A stretch of DNA of 64,000 nt, taken from assembly GCF_003610635.1 (NCBI RefSeq), contig NZ_RAQJ01000001.1:1178474-1242473 (forward strand), given 5' to 3'. The notes beneath the pieces were generated by a model, which saw only the letters and a program-made list of their open reading frames with translations, did no database searches and had not been told where the DNA came from. The first letter of the stretch is position 1, and each line of letters begins with the position of its first letter. Shown here one piece after another: positions 1 to 7,912 of the stretch. The stretch comes from Ichthyenterobacterium magnum (GTDB taxonomy: Bacteria > Bacteroidota > Bacteroidia > Flavobacteriales > Flavobacteriaceae). The translations under genes and the position numbers were made by a program.

Positions 1-921
1 GGCAGCTAAACCAGAAGCGGTCCATTCTGTAAAGGCATTATAAGCTGCTACAGGCACACCAATAAAGTTTACTAAATCATTACCAGCAAAAGCTAATGCA
101 AGAGCAAAGGTTCCTACAATAATAATTAGCTTGTATATGTTAGTTTTGGCAAAAGCTATTAAAACATATGATAATAATGACCAAAACACAGAACTCACTA
201 ATACAATTGGTAAAACTTGAGCTTCTAAAAAATCTTTCATAGTGCTTCCTCCAAGAATATCAAAAGATTCTTTAGCATATGACGTCCCTTTTAAGCCTTT
301 CATAAAGATGAAATATGTAATCGCTGTTAAGGCAAATCCGCCAAATAATGCGCCAATCCAACTGGCTTTCTTTTCAAAATTATAAGATAAAAGTAATCTC
401 GACACCCATTGTACTAATGCTCCAATAGAGAAGGCGACGACGACGGAGAGTAGAATACCAAATATAATTTGTGAAGCCTTTGAAGTGTTAATGTAGTTTA
501 TTACATCACCAAAGTTTCCGCCATCATGACCAATTTTTATTAAAGCCATAGCAACTGCAGCTCCTAATAATTCAAATACAATAGATACTGTAGTAGATGT
601 TGGCATACCAACAGAATTAAAGAAATCAAGTAGTAATATATCTGTTATCATTACTGCCATGAAAATAATCATGATTTCATTAAACATAAACTCACTAGGA
701 TTAAAAATTCCTTTTCGAGCAACTTCCATCATACCACTTGAGAACACAGCTCCAACTGCAACACCAACACTGGCAACAATCATAATGGTTTTAAATGAAA
801 TTGCTTTAGACCCAATTGCAGAATTTAAGAAATTTACCGCATCATTACTTACACCAACAACCAAATCAGCAATGGCTAAAATAGCTAAGGCAATAATCAT
901 ATATAAGTATATATTTTCCAT
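1..921 (-). CDS. pit: Inorganic phosphate transporter, PiT family (partial, C-terminus outside window)
   Basis: Reverse-strand translation from the ATG at 921 is open for 307 codons to the window edge, so the C-terminus is missing. It is strongly hydrophobic with many membrane spans. Two PiT signatures are visible: GVSNDAVNFLNSAIGSKA near the N-terminus and FAGNDLVNFIGVP near the window edge. PiT proteins are inner-membrane low-affinity phosphate/cation symporters. The gene starts 69 nt after the stop of a phosphate-selective-porin-like gene on the same strand, so outer- and inner-membrane phosphate uptake are probably co-transcribed. Family assignment is firm; substrate (phosphate rather than sulfate) is inferred from family and neighbour. 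Confidence 0.9.
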   Translation of the reverse strand, partial: MENIYLYMIIALAILAIADLVVGVSNDAVNFLNSAIGSKAISFKTIMIVASVGVAVGAVFSSGMMEVARKGIFNPSEFMFNEIMIIFMAVMITDILLLDFFNSVGMPTSTTVSIVFELLGAAVAMALIKIGHDGGNFGDVINYINTSKASQIIFGILLSVVVAFSIGALVQWVSRLLLSYNFEKKASWIGALFGGFALTAITYFIFMKGLKGTSYAKESFDILGGSTMKDFLEAQVLPIVLVSSVFWSLLSYVLIAFAKTNIYKLIIIVGTFALALAFAGNDLVNFIGVPVAAYNAFTEWTASGLAA

Positions 922-990
922 AATTTAATTTAAAATAGTTTGCAAATATCTGTTGTCTTTTTCTTTAAGGTGTTACCTAATTGTTATGTT

Positions 991-2187
991 TTAAAAATGA
1001 ATGTCAAATTGTAATCTGTACATTAATTCATTATTACCATTTACATTTTCTAAATGGCTAATATCTGTTTGTACTTTTAAACTATGTCCAACAATATATT
1101 TAGACACACCTAGAGTATATTGATTTTGAGTATTCTTACCAGTTATGTTTTTGTCAAGTTCAATATTGGTATAGCGTCCAGTTATTTCCCAATTATTTTT
1201 ACATAAATAACCAGCTTGTAAATTAAGACCATTACCAACTTGAACAATATCTCCTGTTAATGTACCGTCAGAGTTTTTTGCAAAAGGATCATCTGCATCT
1301 CTGCTTGCGTATTCTCCCATAAATGAGAATCCTTTGTATTTAAACATAGCATCAACAAACAATGTTGTAATGTTAGTTTCATAAAAACCACCATCATCAT
1401 CAATTCTCATATAAGAGCCTTGGTTACTTCTATTTTTAACAGCGTTATTATTAAAATCGTAAGTTGCAGCTAATACAAATTTGGGGTTTTCTTCACGATT
1501 TAAAGCGCCACCTTTATAATCTCCTTTTCCTGAAAATTTACCAAAAGGTAATAACTCTATTCTACCAGTATATTGATGACCTCCAAGATTTCCAGTTGTG
1601 ATATTTCTTCCTTCACCTTGAGAGATTGAAATCATTTCTCTAACCAAAAACTTATCTGAAAGATTAAAATGATGTCTTAATTGAATCCCTAAATCACGAT
1701 CTATATTAAACCTACTATTTAAAAGTGAGCGATCTACTAATTGAAGATTTGCTGATGAAACAACACGTTCTCTATTACCAGGAAGTTTTGTTTGACCAAA
1801 CCATAGTTCAAAATTTTCATGAAAATTCCATTTCATAACAGCATCTAAGATGTAACGAGGTGAATTGCTTGTAAATTCTGAAGCGCCAGAGATATCTCTA
1901 TTAGATAATCCTAATTCTAATTTGTATTTAAGTTTTGGTGTAAATGCATAACCATCAAATTTTAAACGAGAACGCCTTACTAAAAAGTTAGCTTCATTGC
2001 TTTCGTTTTTCTCCCAGTTTGAAATGGCTAAAAATTGCATTCTTGCACCAATTTTCATGGTCCAAGTACTGTCTTTACCAACTAGGTTAAAAAGACCTTT
2101 TCCAAATTTTGGAGCTTTGGTTTCTTGTGCGTTAATTATAGAAAATGCAAATAATGCAAGTGCAGTAATTGTAATCTTAAGTTTCAT
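991..2187 (-). CDS. Phosphate-selective porin O/P-like outer membrane protein
   Basis: About 398 residues with an N-terminal signal peptide (MKLKITITALALFAFSIINA, cut before QE) and alternating aromatic/polar strands ending in a terminal phenylalanine (LQFDIHF), as in outer-membrane beta-barrels. The motifs KFGKGLFNLVGKDSTWTMKI and WFGQTKLPGNRE fit the OprP/OprO porin family of Bacteroidetes. An in-frame start lies 27 nt upstream (2214), but the one at 2187 places the signal peptide at the N-terminus and is preferred. It precedes a PiT transporter on the same strand, which supports a role in phosphate entry. Anion selectivity cannot be read from the sequence. Confidence 0.85.
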   Translation of the reverse strand: MKLKITITALALFAFSIINAQETKAPKFGKGLFNLVGKDSTWTMKIGARMQFLAISNWEKNESNEANFLVRRSRLKFDGYAFTPKLKYKLELGLSNRDISGASEFTSNSPRYILDAVMKWNFHENFELWFGQTKLPGNRERVVSSANLQLVDRSLLNSRFNIDRDLGIQLRHHFNLSDKFLVREMISISQGEGRNITTGNLGGHQYTGRIELLPFGKFSGKGDYKGGALNREENPKFVLAATYDFNNNAVKNRSNQGSYMRIDDDGGFYETNITTLFVDAMFKYKGFSFMGEYASRDADDPFAKNSDGTLTGDIVQVGNGLNLQAGYLCKNNWEITGRYTNIELDKNITGKNTQNQYTLGVSKYIVGHSLKVQTDISHLENVNGNNELMYRLQFDIHF

Positions 2188-2267
2188 TAATAGTATTAGT
2201 TTTTGTCGCTGCAAATAACCAACTCTAATGTTAACTTAATGTTTCCTAATTATTAAATTTTAGATAT

Positions 2268-2296
2268 AAAAAAAAACTGCCTTGGCCAGAGGCAGT
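2268..2296 (-). terminator. Rho-independent terminator
   Basis: Inverted repeat ACTGCCT / AGGCAGT (2276-2282 and 2290-2296) with a 7-nt loop. It is followed on the minus strand by a run of nine T (A-run 2268-2276 on the plus strand). It lies just downstream of the decayed lipoprotein gene ending at 2337 and separates that region from the porin gene. Confidence 0.8.
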
Positions 2297-2336
2297 CATT
2301 AGAATTCATGATAAATAGTCGACAAAAACTAATAGA

Positions 2337-2962
2337 TTATACGAAACTAATATGTTTTATAATCATTAAATATTCACCATAAGGGACTCTTAGTGATATT
2401 GGCGAATCTGTATTTGGGATTACTCCTCCGTGAAGTGCTACAATTGTTGCTGTCATTTTTTCTGGGTTGGTTTCATTAATTAAATAACGTAATATTAAAT
2501 GTGCAGATAAATAATCTCTTTGAGGGTCAGAAATGTATAATTTTATTCGACGTTCATTTTCAGAGCAATCACTACAATTAACATACAAATTATTTGATTT
2601 TAATATTGAAGAAGCGCCAATATTACGACTGTCTATGTCTAAAGGATTTTCTATTAATGTTGGGAAGCATATTTCTGGTTTCTACACCATTTTCAATATA
2701 CTTATATTCTCCAACCAATTCATCAAAATAATGTTCAAAACCATCATATACCATAGTTTTTTTGTAATGTTATCGTTAATGAATTATTACCATCGGTATA
2801 AACCCATGTTCCCATAAATTTATTTAACTCATTATTTAAATCTTTAAAATAAGTGCCATTTGATTTATTATTAAGACTTTCATCTAGTGCAACTATTGGG
2901 CTTTGTGCTTTACATGATAAAGTTAAAAGTAATGCGATGATTATAATTGTTATATGTTTCAT
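2337..2962 (-). pseudogene. Frameshifted paralogue of the DUF6705-like lipoprotein at 3000-3602
   Basis: The start (MKHITIIIIALLLTLSCKAQ) and the end (ISDPQRDYLSAHLILRYLIN...VPYGEYLMI) match the intact neighbour closely, but the parts lie in different frames. Frame 1 runs from 2962 and stops at 2744, after LQKNYGI. A second frame carries the conserved GEYKYIENGVE segment. A third carries the C-terminal half through 2588-2337. The first shift is at a 7-A run (2757-2763), where one base fewer would restore the frame; the second is near 2670-2675. Lipobox LTLSC gives Cys17. This is a tandem duplicate that has decayed, leaving the 3000-3602 copy functional. Confidence 0.85.
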
Positions 2963-2999
2963 ATAAAACAGAAAGCATAAAATCTTTTAGAGAGTATTT

Positions 3000-3602
3000 T
3001 TATTGTTTAATCATCAAATATTCACCATAAGGAACTCTTAACGATGTTGGCGAATCTGCATTTGGGATTACTCCTCCGTGAGTACTTATAATTGTAGCTG
3101 TCATTTTTTCTGGATTGGTTTCATTAACTATATAACGTAATATTAAATACACAGATAAATAATCTCTTTGAGGATCTGAAATGTATAATTTTATTCGACG
3201 TTCATTATCTAAACAACCTGTGCAATCATAATTTTGACCTGTAATTATATATCCACCACCTATATTTTTGTTTCCTGCGAAAGAAATCTCAGATGGTAAT
3301 GGTATTGTATTGATTATTTCTATACCGTTTTCTACATATTTATATTCCCCAGATAACATATCTCTATAATTTGAACGAACAGCAACTTGTTCTCTTTTTT
3401 CTAATTTTATAATTAAAGAATCATTTCCATTGGTGTAAACCCATGTGCCTACGAATTTATTAAATTCATTGTTTAAGTCTTTATAATAAGCACCAATGGG
3501 TGTTGAATTTCTAGATGCATCTATACCTACTATTGGGCTTTGTGCTTTACATGATAAAGTTAAAAGTAAAGCGATGATTATATGTGTTAAGTGTTTTTTC
3601 AT
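3000..3602 (-). CDS. Small putative lipoprotein, DUF6705-like
   Basis: 200 residues. The signal peptide ends in a lipobox (LTLSC, Cys18), so it is probably a membrane-anchored lipoprotein. The body has a central GTWVYTNGNDS stretch, a CTGC pair in the middle (DCTGCLDNERRIKLYISD) and a conserved C-terminus (SLRVPYGEYLMIKQ). This resembles a family of short flavobacterial lipoproteins annotated as DUF6705; function unknown. It begins 11 nt after the end of a broken large lipoprotein gene and has a decayed tandem copy immediately downstream. Repeated small genes behind a toxin-like gene can be immunity genes, but nothing in this protein proves that. Confidence 0.7.
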   Translation of the reverse strand: MKKHLTHIIIALLLTLSCKAQSPIVGIDASRNSTPIGAYYKDLNNEFNKFVGTWVYTNGNDSLIIKLEKREQVAVRSNYRDMLSGEYKYVENGIEIINTIPLPSEISFAGNKNIGGGYIITGQNYDCTGCLDNERRIKLYISDPQRDYLSVYLILRYIVNETNPEKMTATIISTHGGVIPNADSPTSLRVPYGEYLMIKQ

Positions 3603-3613
3603 TATGACTATTT

Positions 3614-5345
3614 TTAATTACAAGGTGTTTTAATAACTGTGGTGTTAGATAATGTTAATTTATCCCATGTTTCTGCAACATTTGGGCCAGGATTAGTTTG
3701 ATTCATTTCATATAAAGATACACCTAAATCATTATCTTCAATAAATTTAAGTAATGCTACTTGATACTCGTAGGCAGACCCATTTGTACCATCTCCATCA
3801 TCACCAGCATAAGCTTCACTCATTTCATTTCCAAAGTCTATCCAGTCTTCTTCATTCGCTTTTAGAGCTTCTAAGCTACGTAATTTAGAAATATCATCTA
3901 TTTTAATAGCGTAGGTATGCTTTATATCATTTTGTATAACAACTAATACTGAGACAAAAAGGGCATCACCATTTAGGTTGTTGTTATTAAGAAATGTATT
4001 AGCAGTATATACATCTCTAATTTTTAACACAGAATACAAATCATCATGGGAAAACATAGGTATTGCTTTACCATTATCTGGATGAATATGTACTGTACCA
4101 AATTGAAATGGGTGTAAAGGAAAATATACATGTTGGTTTTCAACAGCAGGAAAATGATGCGCATATGCTCCATACTCAGGATAGTTTCCTCTATTATAAA
4201 ATCCAAAACCATATTCCCAGTTTCCATCTAAATCCATATTTATAGTAGCAATTCGTGTATTTGTGTTTTCGCCATCTGAATTTTCTGGATGACTATCTTG
4301 AGTATAAGGGTTAATTGATCCTGGTGGCGGACTAGATGTGAGCTTATTAAGTTCTTCACAATTTTTTGAGTCAGTATCATCATTATTGCCTCCTTTAATA
4401 ATAATACCGCCTATATCACCAACACAATTGCCAGTAGCATCTAGTTGTAGTCAGTCTTCATTCTCTGCTTGTGAACTATCATTAGGGTTGTCATTGTTGC
4501 CATTGTCATCTGGATTGGTGTTTGGGTTGGTTGAGCTTCCGTCACTACTGCCACCACCTCCAATAGGGTTACCATAATCGTCAATAAGAGAATCATTTGG
4601 GTCAGTAGGATTAAATCCACCACCTCCATTTTCTGGACACTCAATAAAGCTAGAAACCTGATAAGGCTCTGCTACCCAACCGCCTTCGTTCACTAATTTA
4701 CAATTTGCACCATTTTCAATATCTTTGGCTGTATGTTTTTCGCTATATCCACATATAGGTGTAATAGTTACCCATTCGTGACAAACACCATTATCACCTA
4801 AGCGTTGAAAAATTGTATTTGCCCAATCTTGATCTTGCAAAATGGTATAAGTAACTTTATCATCTAAATTAATAAGTTCATTATTTTGTATTTGTGTTTT
4901 TTCTTCTTCAGTAATATCATATGCAACTAAATAGGCTAAATAAGTGCCATCATTTTGTAAACTTAATAGTACATTCTCTGTTAGTCCATTTTCTTCAGCT
5001 CTGTTTACCAAAAAAGTATATGAATGATAGGCGCCATATTCAATATAATTAGCTACATCTGTGTCAATAGTGAAATCAAGCTCTGGGTTATAGACTTCTC
5101 TTAACTGTATATTTGAATCAAAGGAAATAGGTTGACGAACGATTGATTTAATTTTATCTGAGAGTGCTTATTTTCAGAAATTGGAGGATTATCAATACGC
5201 TTAAGTGTAAAACTTGGTGAACTGCTTATGACCGTTGAAGGGTTACTAGTATTAATATTTTCTTTTTCACAGTTAGTAAAAAAAGCAATAACTCCAAAGA
5301 GTAAAATACTTAGTTTGATATAGTTTTTGAAATGGTGTTTTTCAT
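3614..5345 (-). pseudogene. Broken large lipoprotein gene with Gly-rich linker and JAMM-like C-terminal domain
   Basis: Reading the minus strand from the ATG at 5345 gives a lipoprotein-like start (hydrophobic stretch then FFTNCE), but one base is missing in the A-run directly after ATG. A second frameshift lies near 5161-5180. From there one frame runs through 5011-4454 (Cys-containing region, then GGGGFNPTDPNDSL, GGGGSSDGSS and an Asn/Asp-rich tail). It meets a TGA at 4451-4453 and continues in the same frame for about 70 codons (DATGNCVGDIGGIIIKGGNN onwards) into the segment ending at 3614. That final segment has HIHPDNGKAIPMFSHDD, resembling the H-x-H-P...S-x-x-D metal site of JAB/JAMM-type domains. 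Neighbouring housekeeping genes are intact, so decay is more likely than general sequencing error. Family is not certain. Confidence 0.75.
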
Positions 5346-5468
5346 AAGTTTAAAATCGGTATTAAATTAACATAATAATTTATTATGTGATTTATAGTTG
5401 TTTTATGAGAGGTTAATAAAAAAAGCGCAATCCCTTACATTGCGCTTTTCTTTCCTAAAAATAACTAA

Positions 5469-5579
5469 CTAAAAAAAATTAACAATAACGTTAATACATA
5501 TTATAGCCACTGCACATATAATTAAGCTAATGATAAAAAGTCTATCTAAAAGACTTTGTTTGTTTTTCATTGTATTCAT
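5469..5579 (-). CDS. Possible 36-residue membrane peptide
   Basis: From the ATG at 5579 the frame encodes MNTMKNKQSLLDRL followed by a single hydrophobic span (FIISLIICAVAIICINVIVNFF) to the stop. A basic N-terminus plus one membrane segment is a common shape for real small membrane proteins. No homologue is recognised and there is no clear promoter. An open frame continues upstream to 5660, but that extension covers a terminator hairpin and is unlikely to be translated. Confidence 0.3.
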   Translation of the reverse strand: MNTMKNKQSLLDRLFIISLIICAVAIICINVIVNFF

Positions 5580-5628
5580 TTTTAAAACATAGTTTTTTCT
5601 TTTGAGAATATTAAATTTTAAAAAAAAA

Positions 5629-5657
5629 AGCTCTGAATTAATTAAAATCCAGAGCTT
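5629..5657 (-). terminator. Terminator-like hairpin, copy 1
   Basis: AAGCTCTG and CAGAGCTT form an 8-bp stem, with an A-run on the plus strand side (T-run for minus-strand transcription). A closely related hairpin is found at about 5840-5873. Confidence 0.55.
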
Positions 5658-5744
5658 CAAATTCTCCCTAAGAATTAAATTAATAGCATGATATTAATCT
5701 TATTATGACTAACATGATGTAAAATTCGACAATAAAGCAACACC

Positions 5745-5768
5745 AAACAATACGTAGTTCTACGTATT
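5745..5768. repeat. Palindromic repeat copy 1 (AATACGTAG-TT-CTACGTATT)
   Basis: A perfect inverted repeat with 9-bp arms and a 2-bp centre, followed on the plus strand by a T-run. The same palindrome recurs about 195 bp away at 5940-5960, at the 3' end of the response-regulator gene. It could be a terminator hairpin, a protein-binding site, or the relic of a duplicated gene end. Confidence 0.7.
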
Positions 5769-5839
5769 TTTTAATTTTAAACACATAAGTGGTTGTAAAT
5801 CAAGATTATAAAATTTATAAAAAAGCAGAAAAACATAAA

Positions 5840-5873
5840 AAAGCTCTAGATTTTTTTAAAACCCAGAGCTTTA
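5840..5873 (-). terminator. Terminator-like hairpin, copy 2, behind the response-regulator gene
   Basis: AAAGCTCT and AGAGCTTT arms with an A-rich plus-strand flank, which is a T-run for transcripts leaving the response-regulator gene on the minus strand. It is similar in sequence to the hairpin at 5629-5657, and both are followed by a related TTAATAGCA segment. Confidence 0.55.
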
Positions 5874-5939
5874 AACCCTTAAAAACAAGGGGAATTGATT
5901 AATAGCAGTGTAAATATCGTGATAAAAATAGTGCAAATC

Positions 5940-5960
5940 AATACGTAGTTCTACGTATTT
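5940..5960. repeat. Palindromic repeat copy 2, overlapping a stop codon
   Basis: Same AATACGTAG-TT-CTACGTATT palindrome as at 5745-5768. Here the minus-strand reading AAT ACG TAG is the last two codons and the stop of the response-regulator gene. Confidence 0.7.
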
Positions 5961-6586
5961 TTAGAGAGATAAGTTTCATTTTCTTTAGCATATAATATTA
6001 TGCTTGTTGCTTTTGAATCTAAATTTAGCTTGCTTCTAATATGGCTTTTGTGTTTTTCTACAGTTCTATATGAAACAAACAATATTTCAGAAATTTGTTT
6101 GGCTGTTTTATTTTTTGCAATAAGCTGCAACACCTTTTTTTCGGTTTTAGTAAGTAATTCTAAAGCTTTTGGAGCCTGATCAAGCTCTAGGTAAGTAATT
6201 AATTCTGGACTGAAATATGAAGTTCCATTTAATACAGAAGTAATGCAGGTTTCAATTTCGTTTAAAGCAAACTCTTTTAAAACATAACCACATACATCTA
6301 AAGCTTTAGCGTCTTTATAAATAGCTTCACTCTTTTCAAAAGTGATAATAATAATTTTGGTTTTAAAACCTTCTTCTTTACAAATTTTGGCAACTTCTAA
6401 ACCGGTTAAGTAAGGCATTTGAATATCTAAAATTGCAATATCAGGCTGGTGAGTTTTTATTAAAGAAAAAGCGTCTTTTCCATTTTTTGCACTTGCTAGA
6501 ACATTAAATTCTTTTTCTAAAAGAAAATCGTTTAATCCTTTAAGTATAAGTGGATGGTCATCGGCAATAATTATAGATGCTAACAT
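5951..6586 (-). CDS. Orphan NarL/FixJ-type response regulator
   Basis: 211 residues: an N-terminal receiver domain (about 1-120) with the acidic pair D9/D10, phospho-acceptor D54 (AILDIQMP), the switch Thr (IIIITFE) and the conserved Lys (YVLKEF). It is followed by a LuxR-type helix-turn-helix (about 145-205; LTKTEKKVLQLIAKNKTAKQ and SYRTVEKHKSHIRSKL). It binds DNA when phosphorylated by a histidine kinase, but no kinase gene is adjacent. The 3' end overlaps the ACGTAG palindrome, a possible target or terminator. Regulon unknown. Confidence 0.9.
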   Translation of the reverse strand: MLASIIIADDHPLILKGLNDFLLEKEFNVLASAKNGKDAFSLIKTHQPDIAILDIQMPYLTGLEVAKICKEEGFKTKIIIITFEKSEAIYKDAKALDVCGYVLKEFALNEIETCITSVLNGTSYFSPELITYLELDQAPKALELLTKTEKKVLQLIAKNKTAKQISEILFVSYRTVEKHKSHIRSKLNLDSKATSIILYAKENETYLSKNT

Positions 6587-6651
6587 TGGGCTATTAATAA
6601 GAGGGATTTAATTATAAATATAAGATATTTTATAAGTTTATAAAAAAAATC

Positions 6652-7092
6652 TTACAATTTTAAGTATAAATATTTCTTTTCATAATCAATAATGGCTTTT
6701 GCTTTTTTTAATACATCGGCACCAATAATTCCATCTACAGGTTTTGAGTTGTGCGTTGTAAGTGCTGTGTTTACATGCGTTAAATTAAATAAGATTAAAG
6801 CAATTTTGTCTTGTTTCCATTTCCCAATTTTTAAAGTGTTTTTTTTAGAAATTTGAGTGTCCATATCTGTTGCTCCAGCTCCAGCTGCTTTAATTTTTGA
6901 ATCATTCGCTTTTAGATTAAAAGTTTCAATAGCTTCAAAACCAACACAAGAACTAGAGGCACCTGTATCTAAAATAAAAAGACCTTTAATGCCATTTATG
7001 GTTGCTTTAATTTCAAAATGATTTGTTCTTGTAAGTCTCAATTTAACCTTAGTATAGTCCCTATTTAGTAGAAATTCTTGCAAAGTTTCCAT
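6652..7092 (-). CDS. Single-domain retropepsin-like aspartyl protease
   Basis: 146 residues with the aspartic protease active-site motif LDTGASSSCVG (D42-T-G-A-S) and a C-terminal IDGIIGADVLKKAKAIIDY segment, typical of clan AA retropepsin-like domains. It has one catalytic Asp motif, so the active form would be a dimer as in retroviral proteases. No signal peptide or membrane span is visible, so it is probably cytoplasmic; substrate unknown. It is divergent from tatD, and the 50-bp gap has a candidate -7 box (TATATTTG, 7108-7115) on the minus strand. Confidence 0.8.
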   Translation of the reverse strand: METLQEFLLNRDYTKVKLRLTRTNHFEIKATINGIKGLFILDTGASSSCVGFEAIETFNLKANDSKIKAAGAGATDMDTQISKKNTLKIGKWKQDKIALILFNLTHVNTALTTHNSKPVDGIIGADVLKKAKAIIDYEKKYLYLKL

Positions 7093-7107
7093 AACATGTT
7101 TTTTTTA

Positions 7108-7138
7108 CAAATATAGTCCTATAAAACAATTATTTTTG
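7108..7138. promoter_or_regulatory. Divergent -7 boxes between the retropepsin gene and tatD
   Basis: TATATTTG read on the minus strand (7108-7115) faces the retropepsin gene. TATTTTTG on the plus strand (7131-7138) sits five bases before the tatD start. Both match the Bacteroidetes TAnnTTTG element; no convincing -33 TTTG is seen for either. Confidence 0.4.
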
Positions 7139-7142
7139 TTTC

Positions 7143-7910
7143 ATGATTATTACAGACACACATACACATTTATATAGTGAAGCTTTTGATAAGGATCGAG
7201 GCGCAATGATTAATAGAGCCTTAGAAGCAAATGTTAAGCGATTTTTTATTCCGGCAATAGATTCTAGTTATACAAAAGCTATGCTTCAATTAGAAACTGA
7301 TTTTCCTGAGCATATTTTTTTAATGATGGGATTACATCCTACGCATGTAAAAGATAATTATCTTGATGAATTGAATCATGTAGAAGGCATGCTAGCTAAA
7401 AGAAAATTTTATGCAGTAGGTGAAATTGGTATTGATTTATATTGGGATACATCTACCTTAGAAATCCAGAAGAAAGCATTTAAGCACCAAATACAATTAG
7501 CCAAGCAATATAAACTGCCAATAGTGATTCATTGTAGAGAAGCTTTTGATGAGATTTTTGAAGTTTTAGAAAGCGAAAAATCTGAAGATCTTTTTGGGAT
7601 TTTTCATTGCTTTACAGGCACTCTAGAGCAAGCACAAAAAGCACTATCATATAATATGAAACTTGGTATTGGAGGTGTTGTTACTTTTAAAAACGGAAAG
7701 ATAGACCAGTTTATAAATCATATAGATTTAAGACATATTGTTTTAGAAACAGATTCACCTTATTTGGCACCAAAGCCATACCGTGGAAAACGAAATGAAA
7801 GCTTATATATAAATAAGGTGATAGAAAAACTATCAGAACTTTATAAGTTGTCAGAAGAAAAAATTGCCGAAATTACAACTCAAAACTCAAAAGACATTTT
7901 TAAAATATAA
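7143..7910 (+). CDS. tatD: TatD family metal-dependent deoxyribonuclease
   Basis: 255 residues, the family's usual size. Metal-binding motifs of the TIM-barrel hydrolase are all present: DTHTHLY (His7, His9), AVGEIGIDLYWD, VIHCREAFDE, FHCFTG and LETDSPYLAPKPYRGKRNE. TatD proteins are cytoplasmic 3'-5' exonucleases/hydrolases linked to DNA repair and turnover. It is followed after 2 nt by an asparaginase gene on the same strand, so the two are surely co-transcribed. Confidence 0.93.
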   Translation: MIITDTHTHLYSEAFDKDRGAMINRALEANVKRFFIPAIDSSYTKAMLQLETDFPEHIFLMMGLHPTHVKDNYLDELNHVEGMLAKRKFYAVGEIGIDLYWDTSTLEIQKKAFKHQIQLAKQYKLPIVIHCREAFDEIFEVLESEKSEDLFGIFHCFTGTLEQAQKALSYNMKLGIGGVVTFKNGKIDQFINHIDLRHIVLETDSPYLAPKPYRGKRNESLYINKVIEKLSELYKLSEEKIAEITTQNSKDIFKI

Positions 7911-7912
7911 TT

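Larger units (their letters stand above)
5346..5950. other. 605-bp intergenic stretch with terminators, palindromes and one tiny ORF
   Basis: No convincing gene of normal length is present. The stretch holds a candidate 36-codon membrane peptide (5469-5579, minus), two terminator-like inverted repeats built on AGCTCT/AGAGCT, and two copies of an 18-bp palindrome (ATACGTAG, TT, CTACGTAT). The second palindrome overlaps the stop codon of the response-regulator gene. The arrangement looks like a partial duplication of the region behind that gene. Confidence 0.7.

Noticed and set aside
4451-4453. In-frame TGA read as selenocysteine or programmed readthrough
   Set aside because: The same gene has two frameshifts further upstream, no selenocysteine element is visible, and the simplest reading is a dead gene.
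5580-5660. Upstream extension of the small membrane ORF to 5660
   Set aside because: The extension runs through a terminator hairpin and A/T homopolymers; the shorter start gives a sensible membrane peptide.
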